A stretch of DNA of 40,750 nucleotides from 2-02-FULL-66-22 sp964576535 (GTDB lineage Bacteria; Methylomirabilota; Methylomirabilia; Methylomirabilales; 2-02-FULL-66-22). This document shows, piece by piece, positions 12,094-20,228 of the stretch. Position numbers and translations under genes: made by a program. Location: contig CAZNWB010000022.1 in NCBI GenBank assembly GCA_964576535.1, forward strand, positions 1 through 40,750, written 5' to 3'. The number at the start of each line of letters is the position of its first letter. Position 1 is the stretch's first letter. Below the pieces are notes generated by a model, which did no database searches, was not told the origin of the DNA, and worked only from the letters and a program-made list of their open reading frames with translations.

Positions 12094-13461
12094 TCACTGC
12101 TCGCCGATGGGGGGCAGTGGGGTCTCGGCCGGCTTCCGACGCCTCCGGCGCCGGCGCTTTATCCGCGGTTCGGCGCCCGTCACGGGTTTCTCCGCGACTG
12201 CCGCCGGGGCCTCGCGCCGGCCTGCATCCCGCACAGCAGGACGGACGCCCTCCGGGCGACGGTCCGGACGGCTCCGGACACCCGCCTCACCCGGACGGGG
12301 GACGGGTTTGACGAAGAGGTCGTCGCTGGGCCACTCGACCGGGATCTTGTGGCCGATGAATTCCTCGATGGCCTCCAGGGACAGGACGTAATGCTCGTCC
12401 GCCAGGCTGATCGCCTTGCCCGAGGCGCCGGCCCGCGCGGTCCGGCCGATCCGGTGGACGTAGTCCTCCGCATCTTGGGGTAGGTCGTAGTTGATGACGT
12501 GGGTGACCCCCTCGATGTGCAGACCGCGAGAGGCGACGTCGGTGGCCACCAAGATGTGGAGGCCGCCCTCCTTGAACGCCTGCATGATCTTCAGGCGCTT
12601 CCTCTGGTCCACGTCCCCGGTGATGGCCCGGGCGTGGTAGCCGACGCGGACCAGCCGATCCGCCAGCCGCTCTGCCTCGTGTTTCATGTTGGCGAAGATC
12701 AGGATCCGCTTCCCCTTCTCCCGTTCCAGCAGGCCGAGGAGGAGCGGAAACTTCTCCTCCCTCGTGACGTGGTACAGGACCTCCTCCACTCCCTCGACCG
12801 TGATCTGCTCCGGTGAGACCGACACCATGGTGGGATTGTTCATGCACTCGTAGGCCAGCTCCAGCACGCGGTGTGCCAGCGTGGCGGAGAAGAGGAACGA
12901 CTGCCGCCGCTCCGGGGGAGGGAGCTGCCGGGCGAGATAGCGGATGTCCTTGATGAACCCCATGTCGAACATCCGGTCGGCCTCGTCGATCACCAGGATC
13001 TCGACCCTCTTCAGGGCGTAGACCCCTTGCTTGAAATAGTCGATGAGGCGGCCGGGCGTCCCGACGAGCAGGTCCACGCCCTCACGCAGGGACTCCCGCT
13101 GTTTGAGATAGTCCACGCCGCCGTACACGACCTGCATGTTCAGGCCGGTTTCCTGACCCAGGAGGCAGGCGTCATGATGAATCTGGACGGCCAGCTCGCG
13201 CGTGGGCGCCACGACCAGCGACCGGGGGGCGGAGAGGTCTTGAGGCCGGCGGTCCGGCTCCCGGAGGAGCCGGGTGAAAATGGTGATCAGGAAAGCCGCC
13301 GTCTTCCCCGTACCGGTCTGGGCCTGGCCCGCCACATCCCGGCCTCGGAGCGCAATGGGCAGCACCTCTTCCTGGATGGGCGTGCAGGCCGTGAAGCCGG
13401 CGACCTGGATCCCCCGCATGACCGGCTCCGGCAGGTTGAAGGACAGGAAGTCTTTGCTCAT
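12094..13461 (-). CDS. DEAD-box ATP-dependent RNA helicase (RhlB/RhlE type)
   Basis: A 455-residue RNA helicase with all conserved motifs in order: Q motif (TACTPIQ), I (AQTGTGKT), Ia (PTRELA), Ib (TPGR), II (DEAD), III (SAT), IV (LIFAN), V (ATDVASRGLH) and VI (HRIGRTARAG). The C-terminus is a basic, low-complexity tail (RIKRRRRRRRK), typical of RhlB/RhlE proteins, which unwind structured RNA during decay or ribosome assembly. The ATG at 13459-13461 overlaps the DUF72 stop (ATGA at 13458-13461), so the two genes are translationally coupled. An in-frame extension to 13596 is antisense-like and rejected. Confidence 0.92.
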   Translation of the reverse strand: MSKDFLSFNLPEPVMRGIQVAGFTACTPIQEEVLPIALRGRDVAGQAQTGTGKTAAFLITIFTRLLREPDRRPQDLSAPRSLVVAPTRELAVQIHHDACLLGQETGLNMQVVYGGVDYLKQRESLREGVDLLVGTPGRLIDYFKQGVYALKRVEILVIDEADRMFDMGFIKDIRYLARQLPPPERRQSFLFSATLAHRVLELAYECMNNPTMVSVSPEQITVEGVEEVLYHVTREEKFPLLLGLLEREKGKRILIFANMKHEAERLADRLVRVGYHARAITGDVDQRKRLKIMQAFKEGGLHILVATDVASRGLHIEGVTHVINYDLPQDAEDYVHRIGRTARAGASGKAISLADEHYVLSLEAIEEFIGHKIPVEWPSDDLFVKPVPRPGEAGVRSRPDRRPEGVRPAVRDAGRREAPAAVAEKPVTGAEPRIKRRRRRRRKPAETPLPPIGEQ

Positions 13462-14378
13462 GATGTCGGGGGGTTCCCGGCTAGTCTGGTCAAAAGCGCC
13501 CTGGCGGTGGCGGGGCCGTGTCCCTGAAAGCGGTTGTTGGCAAACGCGAACACCTCGAGGCGTCGGTCGAGGTAGGTCCGGATCCGCCCGGCCCACAAGC
13601 TGAGCTCCCGCTCCCGGTCCAGGCGCACCCGGCTGAAATCGTCGGGGACGGCACTGCGCCTGCCCAAGAGGCGGATGTAGGAGAAGTCGGTAGTGACCTT
13701 GTCCAGCTTCGGCATGTAATACAGGTCGGCCAGGACCAGCGCCACCTTGTATTTTTCCAGGAGTTGATACAAGTCGTCACGCAGCCAACTTGGATGCCGG
13801 ATCTCGACCGCGTAGCGGAGGTCCGGCGGCAACCCCTCCACGAAAGCCCTTAGGGCCGGCAGCGCCTCCACCCGGAAGCCGGCATCGAACTGGAAGACCA
13901 GCGGCCCCAGCTTCGGCCCCAGGCGGCGCATGACGTCGAGGAACGCGTCGAGTTCGTCGGCGCAGCCCTCGAGTCGCTTCTCGTGGGTGATGACCTGGGG
14001 CACCTTCGGCGCAAACCGGAAGTCCTCCGGCGTGGCGGCGTTCCAGGCCTCCACCGTCTTGGCCGTCGGGGTGCGGTAGAATGTCGAGTCGATCTCGACG
14101 GCGCCAAACCTCCGGCTGTAGGTCGCCAGAAAATCCCGCGGGGCCGTCCCGGTCGGGTAGAACGGCCCCACCCAGTCCGGGTAGGCCCATCCCGACGTGC
14201 CGACGTGGAGCTGGGGATGCACCGCCTGTGGCCAGGAGGCTGCTACGTCCTTCTCGAACAGGTCCACGGGTCCTTCCACGGTGTCTACCGTGGCAGAGTA
14301 CACTTGTGGAGGCGAACCTGTCGAGGAGTTTTCCGGCGGGAAAGCCGTCCCCGGACAGAACGGACCTGACGGAAGCAT
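13458..14378 (-). CDS. DUF72 (YecE-like) family protein
   Basis: A 306-residue TIM-barrel-like protein of the DUF72 family. The hallmark HVGTSGWAYPDW starts the conserved core at about residue 58. Later motifs include VEIDSTFYRTP, FRFAPKVPQVITHEKRL, FQFDAGF, and the C-terminal FAFANNRFQGHGPATA. Function is unproven. The core begins well after the ATG at 14376-14378, and the first 50 residues look unlike coding sequence, so a later GTG may be the true start. No good ribosome binding site is seen at 14378. It overlaps the helicase start by four bases. Confidence 0.85.
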   Translation of the reverse strand: MLPSGPFCPGTAFPPENSSTGSPPQVYSATVDTVEGPVDLFEKDVAASWPQAVHPQLHVGTSGWAYPDWVGPFYPTGTAPRDFLATYSRRFGAVEIDSTFYRTPTAKTVEAWNAATPEDFRFAPKVPQVITHEKRLEGCADELDAFLDVMRRLGPKLGPLVFQFDAGFRVEALPALRAFVEGLPPDLRYAVEIRHPSWLRDDLYQLLEKYKVALVLADLYYMPKLDKVTTDFSYIRLLGRRSAVPDDFSRVRLDRERELSLWAGRIRTYLDRRLEVFAFANNRFQGHGPATARALLTRLAGNPPTS

Positions 14379-14489
14379 GGCGGGGGTTCCCTGGACAGGT
14401 GGCCCGAGGCGGGATGCGAGACCCGAAACTCTGTGGGCAAGGCTGGGCGATGGCTGGGGAGAGGCCCGTTGCCTCCGAGGGAAAGATGC

Positions 14490-14834
14490 TCAGGCGGCCT
14501 GGCGCCCTCGCTCCAGGTGGGTCACGTAGCGGCGGAGCCCCTCGAAGAAAAGCCGTTCGTACTCCAGGAGGGCCTCCAGAGAATCCTCGCGGTCCAGCAC
14601 CTCCAGCGTGGCCCACACGGCCGGCTCACACGCACGCATATATGGAATGGCGCCCTCGATGTATTCCGCCTGAAGGCGCTTGCCCATGGCGACAGCCAAG
14701 TCATCCAGGGGCATTTGATTCCGCGCATCCCTTGCAGAGTTGCCGCAATCACGTGCATCCGGTGCCTCTATTAGCACAGGCATGGGGCCCCTCCTTGGTC
14801 GCTTCCGATAGCCGGGTTTCGCTTTTCCAATCAT
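14490..14834 (-). CDS. Hypothetical protein (114 aa)
   Basis: A 114-residue mostly helical protein: a basic N-terminus (MIGKAKPGYRKRPRRGPMPV), then MPLDDLAVAMGKRLQAEYIEGAI, and a C-terminal helix (LLEYERLFFEGLRRYVTHLERG). I do not recognise it. The ATG at 14832-14834 has AAGGAG seven bases upstream, which decides the start over ATGs at 14861 and 14855. It is the first gene after an AT-rich interval. The DUF72 gene follows after 111 bases. Confidence 0.65.
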   Translation of the reverse strand: MIGKAKPGYRKRPRRGPMPVLIEAPDARDCGNSARDARNQMPLDDLAVAMGKRLQAEYIEGAIPYMRACEPAVWATLEVLDREDSLEALLEYERLFFEGLRRYVTHLERGRQAA

Positions 14835-15145
14835 CGATTGCTCCTTAGGTACCATACGCATGTTTGGGTGTCAAGAACTTTTCTATACTCCATAATATGC
14901 AATCCACGGACCGAATATTCAAGATGTAGTGGATATTTCTAGAAACACACCAAGGCCTAGGGGTATGGCGAGGCTGGATGAGCGGGACGAGCGATGAAAT
15001 GTCGCGGAGGAATGTCTTAGGCAACCCGGGGATGCGAGAACGCGAGAACGAAGGACGGGCCGGAAGCCCCTGCCCCACGCGAGCGTTCGAGGTCGCGCCC
15101 GCCGGGCCCAACCGGGGCAGGCGCGTCCGGCCGAGGGTGACCGGG
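14835..15145. other. Intergenic interval with an AT-rich island
   Basis: Positions about 14862-14960 are clearly AT-rich compared with the rest of the window. On the minus strand they hold promoter-like pieces (TTGAAT with TATTAT 19 bases downstream, and a TTGACA at 14874-14869 whose -10 would overlap the ribosome binding site). The 114-residue gene is probably driven from here, but I cannot assign one promoter firmly. The 14960-15145 part is GC-rich and shows nothing I can name. Confidence 0.4.
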
Positions 15146-16573
15146 CTAGGCGAGGTTGAAGCAGACCATGCGGATGTTGGTCATTTCCTCGATGGCGAAT
15201 CGGACCCCCTCGCGACCGAACCCACTCAGCTTGTTGCCGCCGTACGGCATGTGGTCCACGCGGAAGATCGAGGTGTCGTTGATCATCATCCCGCCGACAT
15301 CCACCCGCTGGATGGCCTTGAACGCCTTGCTGATGTCCCGGGTGTAGATCCCCGCCTGGAGACCGTACGGGCTGTCGGCCAGCAGTTCGAGTGCCTCGTC
15401 AAAATCCTTGTAGGTGACCAGGGAGACCAGCGGCGCAAAGGTCTCCTGGCACATGACCTTCATGTCGTGCCGGACGTTGTCCAGGATCGTGGGCCACACG
15501 ATCCGTCCCTCGCGCTTGCCGCCCACGAGGAGCTTGGCCCCTTGCCCGACCGCCTCGGTTATCCAGGCCTCGGCCCGCTTGGCCTCCTTCTCGTCGATCA
15601 TGGGACCCACGTCGCAATCCTTGTCCAGGGGATTCCCCACCCTGAGCTTGGCCGTGGCTTCGACGAACTTCTGCGTGAACTCCTTGGCGATCGCCTGATG
15701 GAGATACAGGCGCTGCAGGCTGATGCAGATCTGCCCCGAGTTGGCGAAGGCGGACACGACGCAACGGGGAACGGCGGCGTCAATGTCTCCGTCGGCCTCG
15801 ATGATGGTCCCCGAGTTGTTCCCCAGTTCCAGCGTCACCTTTTTCAGGCCCGCCCGACTCATGATGTGCTGCCCGACCGGAGGGCTCCCCGTAAAGGTAA
15901 TCTTGGCGGGACGGGGGTCGGTGACCAGCCAGTCACCGACGGTGCCTCCCTCGCCGTAAATGAGGTTATAGGCTCCGTCGGGCAGGCCGGCCTCCATCAG
16001 GACCTCTCCGAGGCGAATGGCCGTGATGGGTGTCGTCGTGGCGGGTTTGAGGACGACGGTGTTGCCGGCGGCGAGGGCGGGGGCAACCTTGTGGGCCACG
16101 AGGTTCAGGGGAAAGTTGAAGGGCGAGATCGCCGCCACAACCCCCACGGGCGTCCGGAAGTAGAAGCCAAACCGCGCCTCCGCCCCGACCGAGGCGTCCA
16201 TGGGTATCGTCTCGCCGTGGATCCGCTTGGATTCCTCGGCGGCGAACTTGAAGGTCTCCACCGCCCGGCCGACCTCGGCCACGGAGTACTTCCAGGCCTT
16301 CCCGGCCTCGCGACAGATGATGGCGGCGATGTCTTCTTGGTACTTGGCCAGCAGTTCCGAGGTCTTCTCCAGGATCTTGGCCCGGCGGTGCGCCGGCATC
16401 TTGGCGAACGAGGCGAAGGCGGCTTGGGCCGCGCTCACCGCCCGCGCCACATCGGTCCGGCTGGCGCGGGGAATCGTCCCGAAGGTCTCCCCGCTGTACT
16501 TGTCAATCACCGGGATGGTGTCCTCCCCGGTCTCCCACTTGCCACCGATCAGCATCCCGTATGTCTTGGCCAT
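15146..16573 (-). CDS. Aldehyde dehydrogenase (NAD(P)-dependent, lactaldehyde/semialdehyde-type)
   Basis: A 475-residue ALDH. Catalytic residues are present: Asn153 (PFNFP), Lys176 (VLKPATTTP), Glu249 (LELGNNSG) and Cys283 (SGQICISLQR). The cofactor motif is FTGSPPVG. The ELGNNSG variant and the CISLQR context resemble the lactaldehyde/non-phosphorylating glyceraldehyde-3-phosphate dehydrogenase subgroup. It oxidises an aldehyde to the acid in the cytoplasm; the substrate is not determined. I chose the ATG at 16571-16573 because GGAGGG lies eight bases upstream; an ATG five codons earlier overlaps that site. It is monocistronic or follows the 78-residue gene. Confidence 0.92.
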   Translation of the reverse strand: MAKTYGMLIGGKWETGEDTIPVIDKYSGETFGTIPRASRTDVARAVSAAQAAFASFAKMPAHRRAKILEKTSELLAKYQEDIAAIICREAGKAWKYSVAEVGRAVETFKFAAEESKRIHGETIPMDASVGAEARFGFYFRTPVGVVAAISPFNFPLNLVAHKVAPALAAGNTVVLKPATTTPITAIRLGEVLMEAGLPDGAYNLIYGEGGTVGDWLVTDPRPAKITFTGSPPVGQHIMSRAGLKKVTLELGNNSGTIIEADGDIDAAVPRCVVSAFANSGQICISLQRLYLHQAIAKEFTQKFVEATAKLRVGNPLDKDCDVGPMIDEKEAKRAEAWITEAVGQGAKLLVGGKREGRIVWPTILDNVRHDMKVMCQETFAPLVSLVTYKDFDEALELLADSPYGLQAGIYTRDISKAFKAIQRVDVGGMMINDTSIFRVDHMPYGGNKLSGFGREGVRFAIEEMTNIRMVCFNLA

Positions 16574-16688
16574 GGCCTGACCCTCCATCGAGAGAATGCC
16601 GTCCTGCGTGTCGTTGAAGCTCAGGAATCTTTCCTCAGGTCACGCTCGTACAGAAACAGGGCGCCCGCGCCCAGCACCCCGGACTCCT

Positions 16689-16925
16689 TCACAGGGTGGA
16701 GCCCACGAGGCAAGTCCGGTCGAACTTGAGATATGCCGGGGACTCGTGGATACTCCGATCCAAGATGGCCCAGCCATCCGGTCCCCCGTTGTTCATCGTT
16801 TCCTCGCGAAGGGGATGGTGGGGCGCGAAGAGGAGGCTCCCGGCCTTGGGAACCGTCATGAGGCCGGGCACGTGGTTCAGACAATCCCGGCAGAGGAGGA
16901 AATGGATCGCGCCGTCGGCGGACAT
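16689..16925 (-). CDS. Hypothetical protein with a CxxC motif (78 aa)
   Basis: A 78-residue protein with a C-R-D-C pair at residues 12-15 near the N-terminus and another Cys near the end (DRTCLVGSTL). The middle reads LLFAPHHPLREETMNNGGPD. I do not recognise the family; metal or redox binding is possible. The ATG at 16923-16925 has GGGAG five bases upstream. It is in the same direction as the aldehyde dehydrogenase, with a 115-base gap. Confidence 0.5.
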   Translation of the reverse strand: MSADGAIHFLLCRDCLNHVPGLMTVPKAGSLLFAPHHPLREETMNNGGPDGWAILDRSIHESPAYLKFDRTCLVGSTL

Positions 16926-17063
16926 GCGGGCTCCCGGAGGGCGAGAACGGTGATCGTCAGAGCGGAACCCTATCAGAGCAAGGATGATGCGTCAATTGGA
17001 GTGGGGGCGGCACGCCCGCCAGCGTGCGCGGTGGAAAAGGCCTGGCGGGGGAAAGGGGGGGCG

Positions 17064-17609
17064 ATGGGGATGGTGCGATTCCTCGGGGCGGCCGTCGCGG
17101 TACTCGCGATGCTGGGGGTGGGATCAACCGCCGAGGGGGCGAAGTGGAGCCGGACGTACATCCGCCAGCTCCCGGATTCCGCCTTCGCGGCGATCGAGAG
17201 GACACCCGAGGGAAGAGCCATCCGACATCTTCCCCACCACGACGCCGCGGGTACCCTCGACATTCCTCACTTGTGCAACGCCCTTTCCAGGCTCGGCCAG
17301 GTGAAGTGGCGCGACCGCGCCAACGCCGAGCTGGCAAGACGACATCTCCAGGAACACCTGGAGCAGGTCGGCCGGACCTCATGTCGCCCCGGACGCAAGG
17401 CGGGTGAGGGGGGGGTGAGGAGCTTCTTGCTGACCTCAGATGGCTCGATGAAAAGGAGGTGGGTTGGGGGAGCAGGGGTGAGAGGAAGAAGGGGAGCGGA
17501 GCGCCGAAGGGGACGTCCCCGTTCCTGGGGCTTGACGCACAGCGGGGAACCCGGTATGGGTGCAGGGGAGGGAAGGCGTGGCGCCCGACATGGGACACGG
17601 GGAGAGTAG
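17064..17609 (+). CDS. Putative exported protein with an I-R-x-L-P-D-S-A-F domain
   Basis: A 181-residue frame. The N-terminus is a likely signal peptide (MGMVRFLGAAVAVLAMLGVG, cleavage near STAEGA). Residues about 28-105 form a recognisable domain: YIRQLPDSAFAAIERTPEG, then IRHLPHHDAAGTLDIPHL, then NALSRLGQVKW and ARRHL. This resembles a small conserved domain best known from phage and bacterial hypotheticals (DUF6582-like, by visual similarity). From about residue 115 the sequence becomes Gly/Arg-rich and looks non-coding, so the original end may have been lost through a frameshift. A GGAAAGGGGG stretch precedes the ATG. Function is unknown. Confidence 0.6.
   Translation: MGMVRFLGAAVAVLAMLGVGSTAEGAKWSRTYIRQLPDSAFAAIERTPEGRAIRHLPHHDAAGTLDIPHLCNALSRLGQVKWRDRANAELARRHLQEHLEQVGRTSCRPGRKAGEGGVRSFLLTSDGSMKRRWVGGAGVRGRRGAERRRGRPRSWGLTHSGEPGMGAGEGRRGARHGTRGE
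17509..17520. repeat. GGGGACGTCCCC palindrome (possible REP remnant)
   Basis: A perfect 12-base palindrome that shares its GGGGACG half with the repeats flanking the RAYT transposase at 28.1-29.3 kb. The same 12-mer also occurs at 34433-34444, inside the 3' end of the CcsA/HemX-like gene. It is short, so chance occurrence in GC-rich DNA remains possible. Confidence 0.35.
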
Positions 17610-17610
17610 G

Positions 17611-18339
17611 ATGGCCGCAGAACCCGATGACCAGGGGTTCATTCCGAGCATCCACAACTACTGTGACCGGTGGTGCGAACGCTGCCCCTTCACCAGCCGG
17701 TGCCGCGCCTACGCCATCGAGATGACCATTAGGATCGACGGCTTCGACGGCGAGCTGGCGCGCGCCGCAGCGGACTTGCCGGCGGATCCGGCCGAGGGAT
17801 GGGCCGGCGAGGATTTCCTGGCCGAGGCGGAGGATGCTCTCTCAGATGAGGAGATCGAGCAGGAGAAGCTCGCGCAGGACGTGGCCGATGCCATAGCCGA
17901 GGTGCACCCGCTGACCGAGGGCGCCGATGGCCTCGCGAAGCTGGCCAAGCCGCTCATCGACGCGGCGGACACCAGGTTGACGGCCGGTGGACTTGAAACC
18001 GAGGCGTTCCGGGACCCTCTCGAAGTCTTAGCACACTACAAGTACTTCGTGGCTGTGAAGGTACGCCGGGCGCTCTCGGGCCGGGACAACCCTCCCATCC
18101 TCGACGATGAGGGGCGTCCCTTTCCCTCCGACGCGGACGGCAGCGCCAGAATCGCCTACCTGACGTGCGCCGCCGCCCGCGACGCCGCCCAGCGCCTGGC
18201 CTTGATAGATCCGGGGCTCGCTTCCCTCACAGCTCCCTTCACGCAGACGGCCGACCGGGTCTTGAATCTCATCGACGAGGCGTTCCCTGGCCACCGCTCC
18301 TTCCGCCGCCCCGGCTTCGACGACGCTCCCGAGGGATGA
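17611..18339 (+). CDS. Conserved hypothetical protein with an N-terminal four-cysteine motif
   Basis: A 242-residue acidic protein. Near the N-terminus it has FIPSIHNYCDRWCERC followed by PFTSRC, a C18-x3-C22-x2-C25-x5-C31 cluster suited to zinc or an iron-sulfur centre. The rest is helical and acidic (EDFLAEAEDALSDEEIEQEK) with a later conserved-looking core (LAHYKYFVAVKVRRALSG, ARIAYLTCAAARDAAQRLALID). I recall the motif from hypothetical proteins of other phyla but know of no function. The ATG at 17611 has GGAGAG upstream; ATGs at 17560 and 17590 are alternatives. Confidence 0.75.
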   Translation: MAAEPDDQGFIPSIHNYCDRWCERCPFTSRCRAYAIEMTIRIDGFDGELARAAADLPADPAEGWAGEDFLAEAEDALSDEEIEQEKLAQDVADAIAEVHPLTEGADGLAKLAKPLIDAADTRLTAGGLETEAFRDPLEVLAHYKYFVAVKVRRALSGRDNPPILDDEGRPFPSDADGSARIAYLTCAAARDAAQRLALIDPGLASLTAPFTQTADRVLNLIDEAFPGHRSFRRPGFDDAPEG

Positions 18340-18632
18340 GGTACAGCACGCTGCTAGCCCTCACACACGATCCGCCCATTCCGGATTGCGATCGCCGCCC
18401 ACATTAGTCCTGCGGGGGCGCGGTGGCGGCGGCGACGGACGGGCCGGGGGGCTCGGCAGGGGGCACCCGAGGCGGACCCCTCCGCACGATCCCGGTCGGG
18501 TGGGATTAGAGGGTGGAATTATGCGGCGATGGAGTCAGGTAGGCTATGGGCGCAGGCCGGCCAGAGCCCGAGGTGGGTGAGGATCTTCTTTTGGATCGTT
18601 CCGGGGGGACTCACCGCAGGTGAATTTTCTTG
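18340..18632. other. GC-rich intergenic interval, no gene seen
   Basis: This 293-base interval separates the convergent four-cysteine protein gene and the aspartic protease gene. It includes a G-rich, low-complexity stretch (about 18410-18500). I see no supported gene, tRNA or clear hairpin terminator. Confidence 0.4.
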
Positions 18633-19370
18633 CTAATTGCCGGATTCTAGGAGAAGGACCCCGGAGGACAGATCCAGGCTCACCCGGAATCGCTCCAGGA
18701 AGCTCAGGCCGAGAAGGCCGACGATGCTGGGAGGGGCATTCGGGAGGTCGTGGATGACGGCGGAAACGTTGTGGGCTCTGGCTCCTGCGATATCCACCTC
18801 GTCCAGCAGGGCGAGCGGGGCCTGGATGATGCCGCTGGCCGTGGCCAGGTTGACGCTGCCTCCCCGGCTGGAAATTCCCAGCCGGCTGGCTGTCTGTCGG
18901 CTGACGGATGTGAAGGTAGCGCCGGTATCCAGGATGAAGTAGCCCGAGGCCTGGCCATTCACTATGGCGGGGACAAGAATCGAGGCCCCTCGTTTCTGGA
19001 TCGGAACCTGGATCGCGATCCTGGCCGGTTCTCCCAGACCGTCCAGGGCACGGCGCGCCGCCGCTGCCAGCTCGGATTGCGGCCCGAGCTGGAGGACTCG
19101 CCGATACACATGCGCGGCGGCGGTTGCATCCCCGAGCAGCCTGTACGACTCTGCCAGGTACCATTGTCTTTGGGGGTCCCGGGGCGTGCGATCAACCGCC
19201 TCGATGAACTTTTCCAACGCCCACCGGTAGTGACCGCCTTGGAAGTAGTCCACTCCCTCCTTGAAGGCATCGGTCTGTGCCCGTGCCGTGGAAAGTACAC
19301 CGGCCGCTGTCACTGCCATGATCCACACCAGCCATGCCCCCCATGGAGGGGCGCTTCCCATGCGTCTCAT
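18633..19370 (-). CDS. Exported TPR and retropepsin-like aspartic protease protein
   Basis: A 245-residue protein. It has an N-terminal signal peptide (hydrophobic stretch, residues about 11-28, cleavage near ARA-QT), a TPR-like region (residues about 36-110, with HYRWALEKFIEAVDRTP and WYLAESYRLLGDATAAAHVY), and a single retropepsin-like domain (about 118-245). The catalytic Asp148 lies in FILDTGATFTSVS, and the second hydrophobic motif is IVGLLGLSFLERFRVSLD. Such one-domain proteases act as dimers, so it would cleave proteins in the periplasm. The ATG at 19368-19370 has GGGGTGAG upstream. Confidence 0.85.
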   Translation of the reverse strand: MRRMGSAPPWGAWLVWIMAVTAAGVLSTARAQTDAFKEGVDYFQGGHYRWALEKFIEAVDRTPRDPQRQWYLAESYRLLGDATAAAHVYRRVLQLGPQSELAAAARRALDGLGEPARIAIQVPIQKRGASILVPAIVNGQASGYFILDTGATFTSVSRQTASRLGISSRGGSVNLATASGIIQAPLALLDEVDIAGARAHNVSAVIHDLPNAPPSIVGLLGLSFLERFRVSLDLSSGVLLLESGN

Positions 19371-19598
19371 CTCACCCCAGCTTCCTCGGCAGCCAATCTA
19401 CGATCCACAGTCACCCGCAACCAGCGCCCCTCCGAAGGATGGCACTCACCCTGCTGGGCGAACCTTGAAACCGCGAACCGGCATGACACCGGTCCCGGAT
19501 TGCCCCGGCCAGTAATCTCAGCTACACTCCCCGCTGCTTCAAGTCGCCCTGCTGTCTCGACCACCATGGACGGTGGACCACCGGGGAGGGAATGAAGG

Positions 19599-19763
19599 AT
19601 GATTCAACTCGAGGTCGGGCTGAAGAAGGCCATCGAATGGATCAGCCAGAGCCGCCAGGACAACCCGGGGAAGGGTCTCGCTTCGCTCATCGACGAGGCC
19701 TGCCGCAAGTTCGATCTCTCGCCCACGCAGGCTGATTTCCTGTATCGGCACTTCACCCGGTGA
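19599..19763 (+). CDS. Small conserved hypothetical protein (54 aa)
   Basis: A 54-residue helical protein beginning MIQLEVGLKKAIEWISQ and ending SPTQADFLYRHFTR. It has a preceding GGGGAGGGAATGAAGG ribosome binding region and ends with TGA at 19761-19763. The amphipathic pattern, with LIDEACRKFDLSPTQA resembling a helix-turn-helix-like element, looks genuinely coding. Similar small proteins seem familiar from related uncultured bacteria, but I can name no function. It lies alone between two minus-strand genes and is short enough to be missed by length cut-offs. Confidence 0.75.
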   Translation: MIQLEVGLKKAIEWISQSRQDNPGKGLASLIDEACRKFDLSPTQADFLYRHFTR

Positions 19764-19799
19764 TCCTTTCTGGAAGCTCAGCCCAAGGACAGGCTCGCC

Positions 19800-20090
19800 T
19801 CAGGGCGGAGGGTGCCTTCCACTCGATCGGGCCAGCTCGATTACCTCGCGGACGGCGGGGAGAAGAAAGACGTCCTCGAAATGGAACTGGGCGAGACCGG
19901 CGGCCAGGAGGTGAGCTTTTTCTCGGATGGAGAGCGTCCGCTCGATGATGACCCGCCGTTCCCCGTGCAGGACGCAGAGACCCCCCCGCCCGGGCAATTC
20001 CTCGGTGGCCAGCGTGGCGTAGGTCACGGGGATCTTCAGTTGCTCTGCCAGACTTTCCAGCGCCAGCAACAGCGCACCATCATCCATCAC
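19800..20090 (-). CDS. Hypothetical protein downstream of folP (96 aa)
   Basis: A 96-residue protein with an amphipathic N-terminal helix (ALLLALESLAEQLKIPV), a strand-turn-strand (LPGRGGLCVLHGERRVIIERT) and a C-terminal helix (REKAHLLAAGLAQF). The middle resembles the beta-hairpin and helix of small peptidase-like proteins, but no H-E-x-x-H is present. Function is unknown. The start is GTG (20088-20090) followed directly by ATG; only GGAGA about 12 bases upstream serves as a ribosome binding site. It follows folP with a palindromic repeat between them, and could share its transcript. Confidence 0.68.
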   Translation of the reverse strand: MMDDGALLLALESLAEQLKIPVTYATLATEELPGRGGLCVLHGERRVIIERTLSIREKAHLLAAGLAQFHFEDVFLLPAVREVIELARSSGRHPPP

Positions 20091-20157
20091 TGATTCTGCG
20101 TCTCCGAAGCAACGCGGACAGGCCTTGGACCGGGTATCCGGTTTGGCGTCCTTGTCC

Positions 20158-20216
20158 CGCCTGTCCGAAGGAGTCCGGCACCCACGGCACTGCCGTGGGT
20201 ACCCGGCGGACCGGCG
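20158..20216. repeat. Palindromic repeat element, copy B, next to folP
   Basis: This 59-base element matches 6425-6483 at 55 of 59 positions. Its core stem is ACCCACGGCA / TGCCGTGGGT with one loop base, flanked by GTCCG / CGGAC. Here it is intergenic, ending 13 bases before the folP stop codon on the minus strand, where its hairpin could also act as a terminator for folP. Confidence 0.8.
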
Positions 20217-20228
20217 AATTGGCGGTTT

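Noticed and set aside
13462..13596. N-terminal extension of the DEAD-box helicase
   Set aside because: The extension lies wholly within the DUF72 gene in another frame; the ATG at 13459-13461 starts the conserved core and overlaps the DUF72 stop in the coupled ATGA form.
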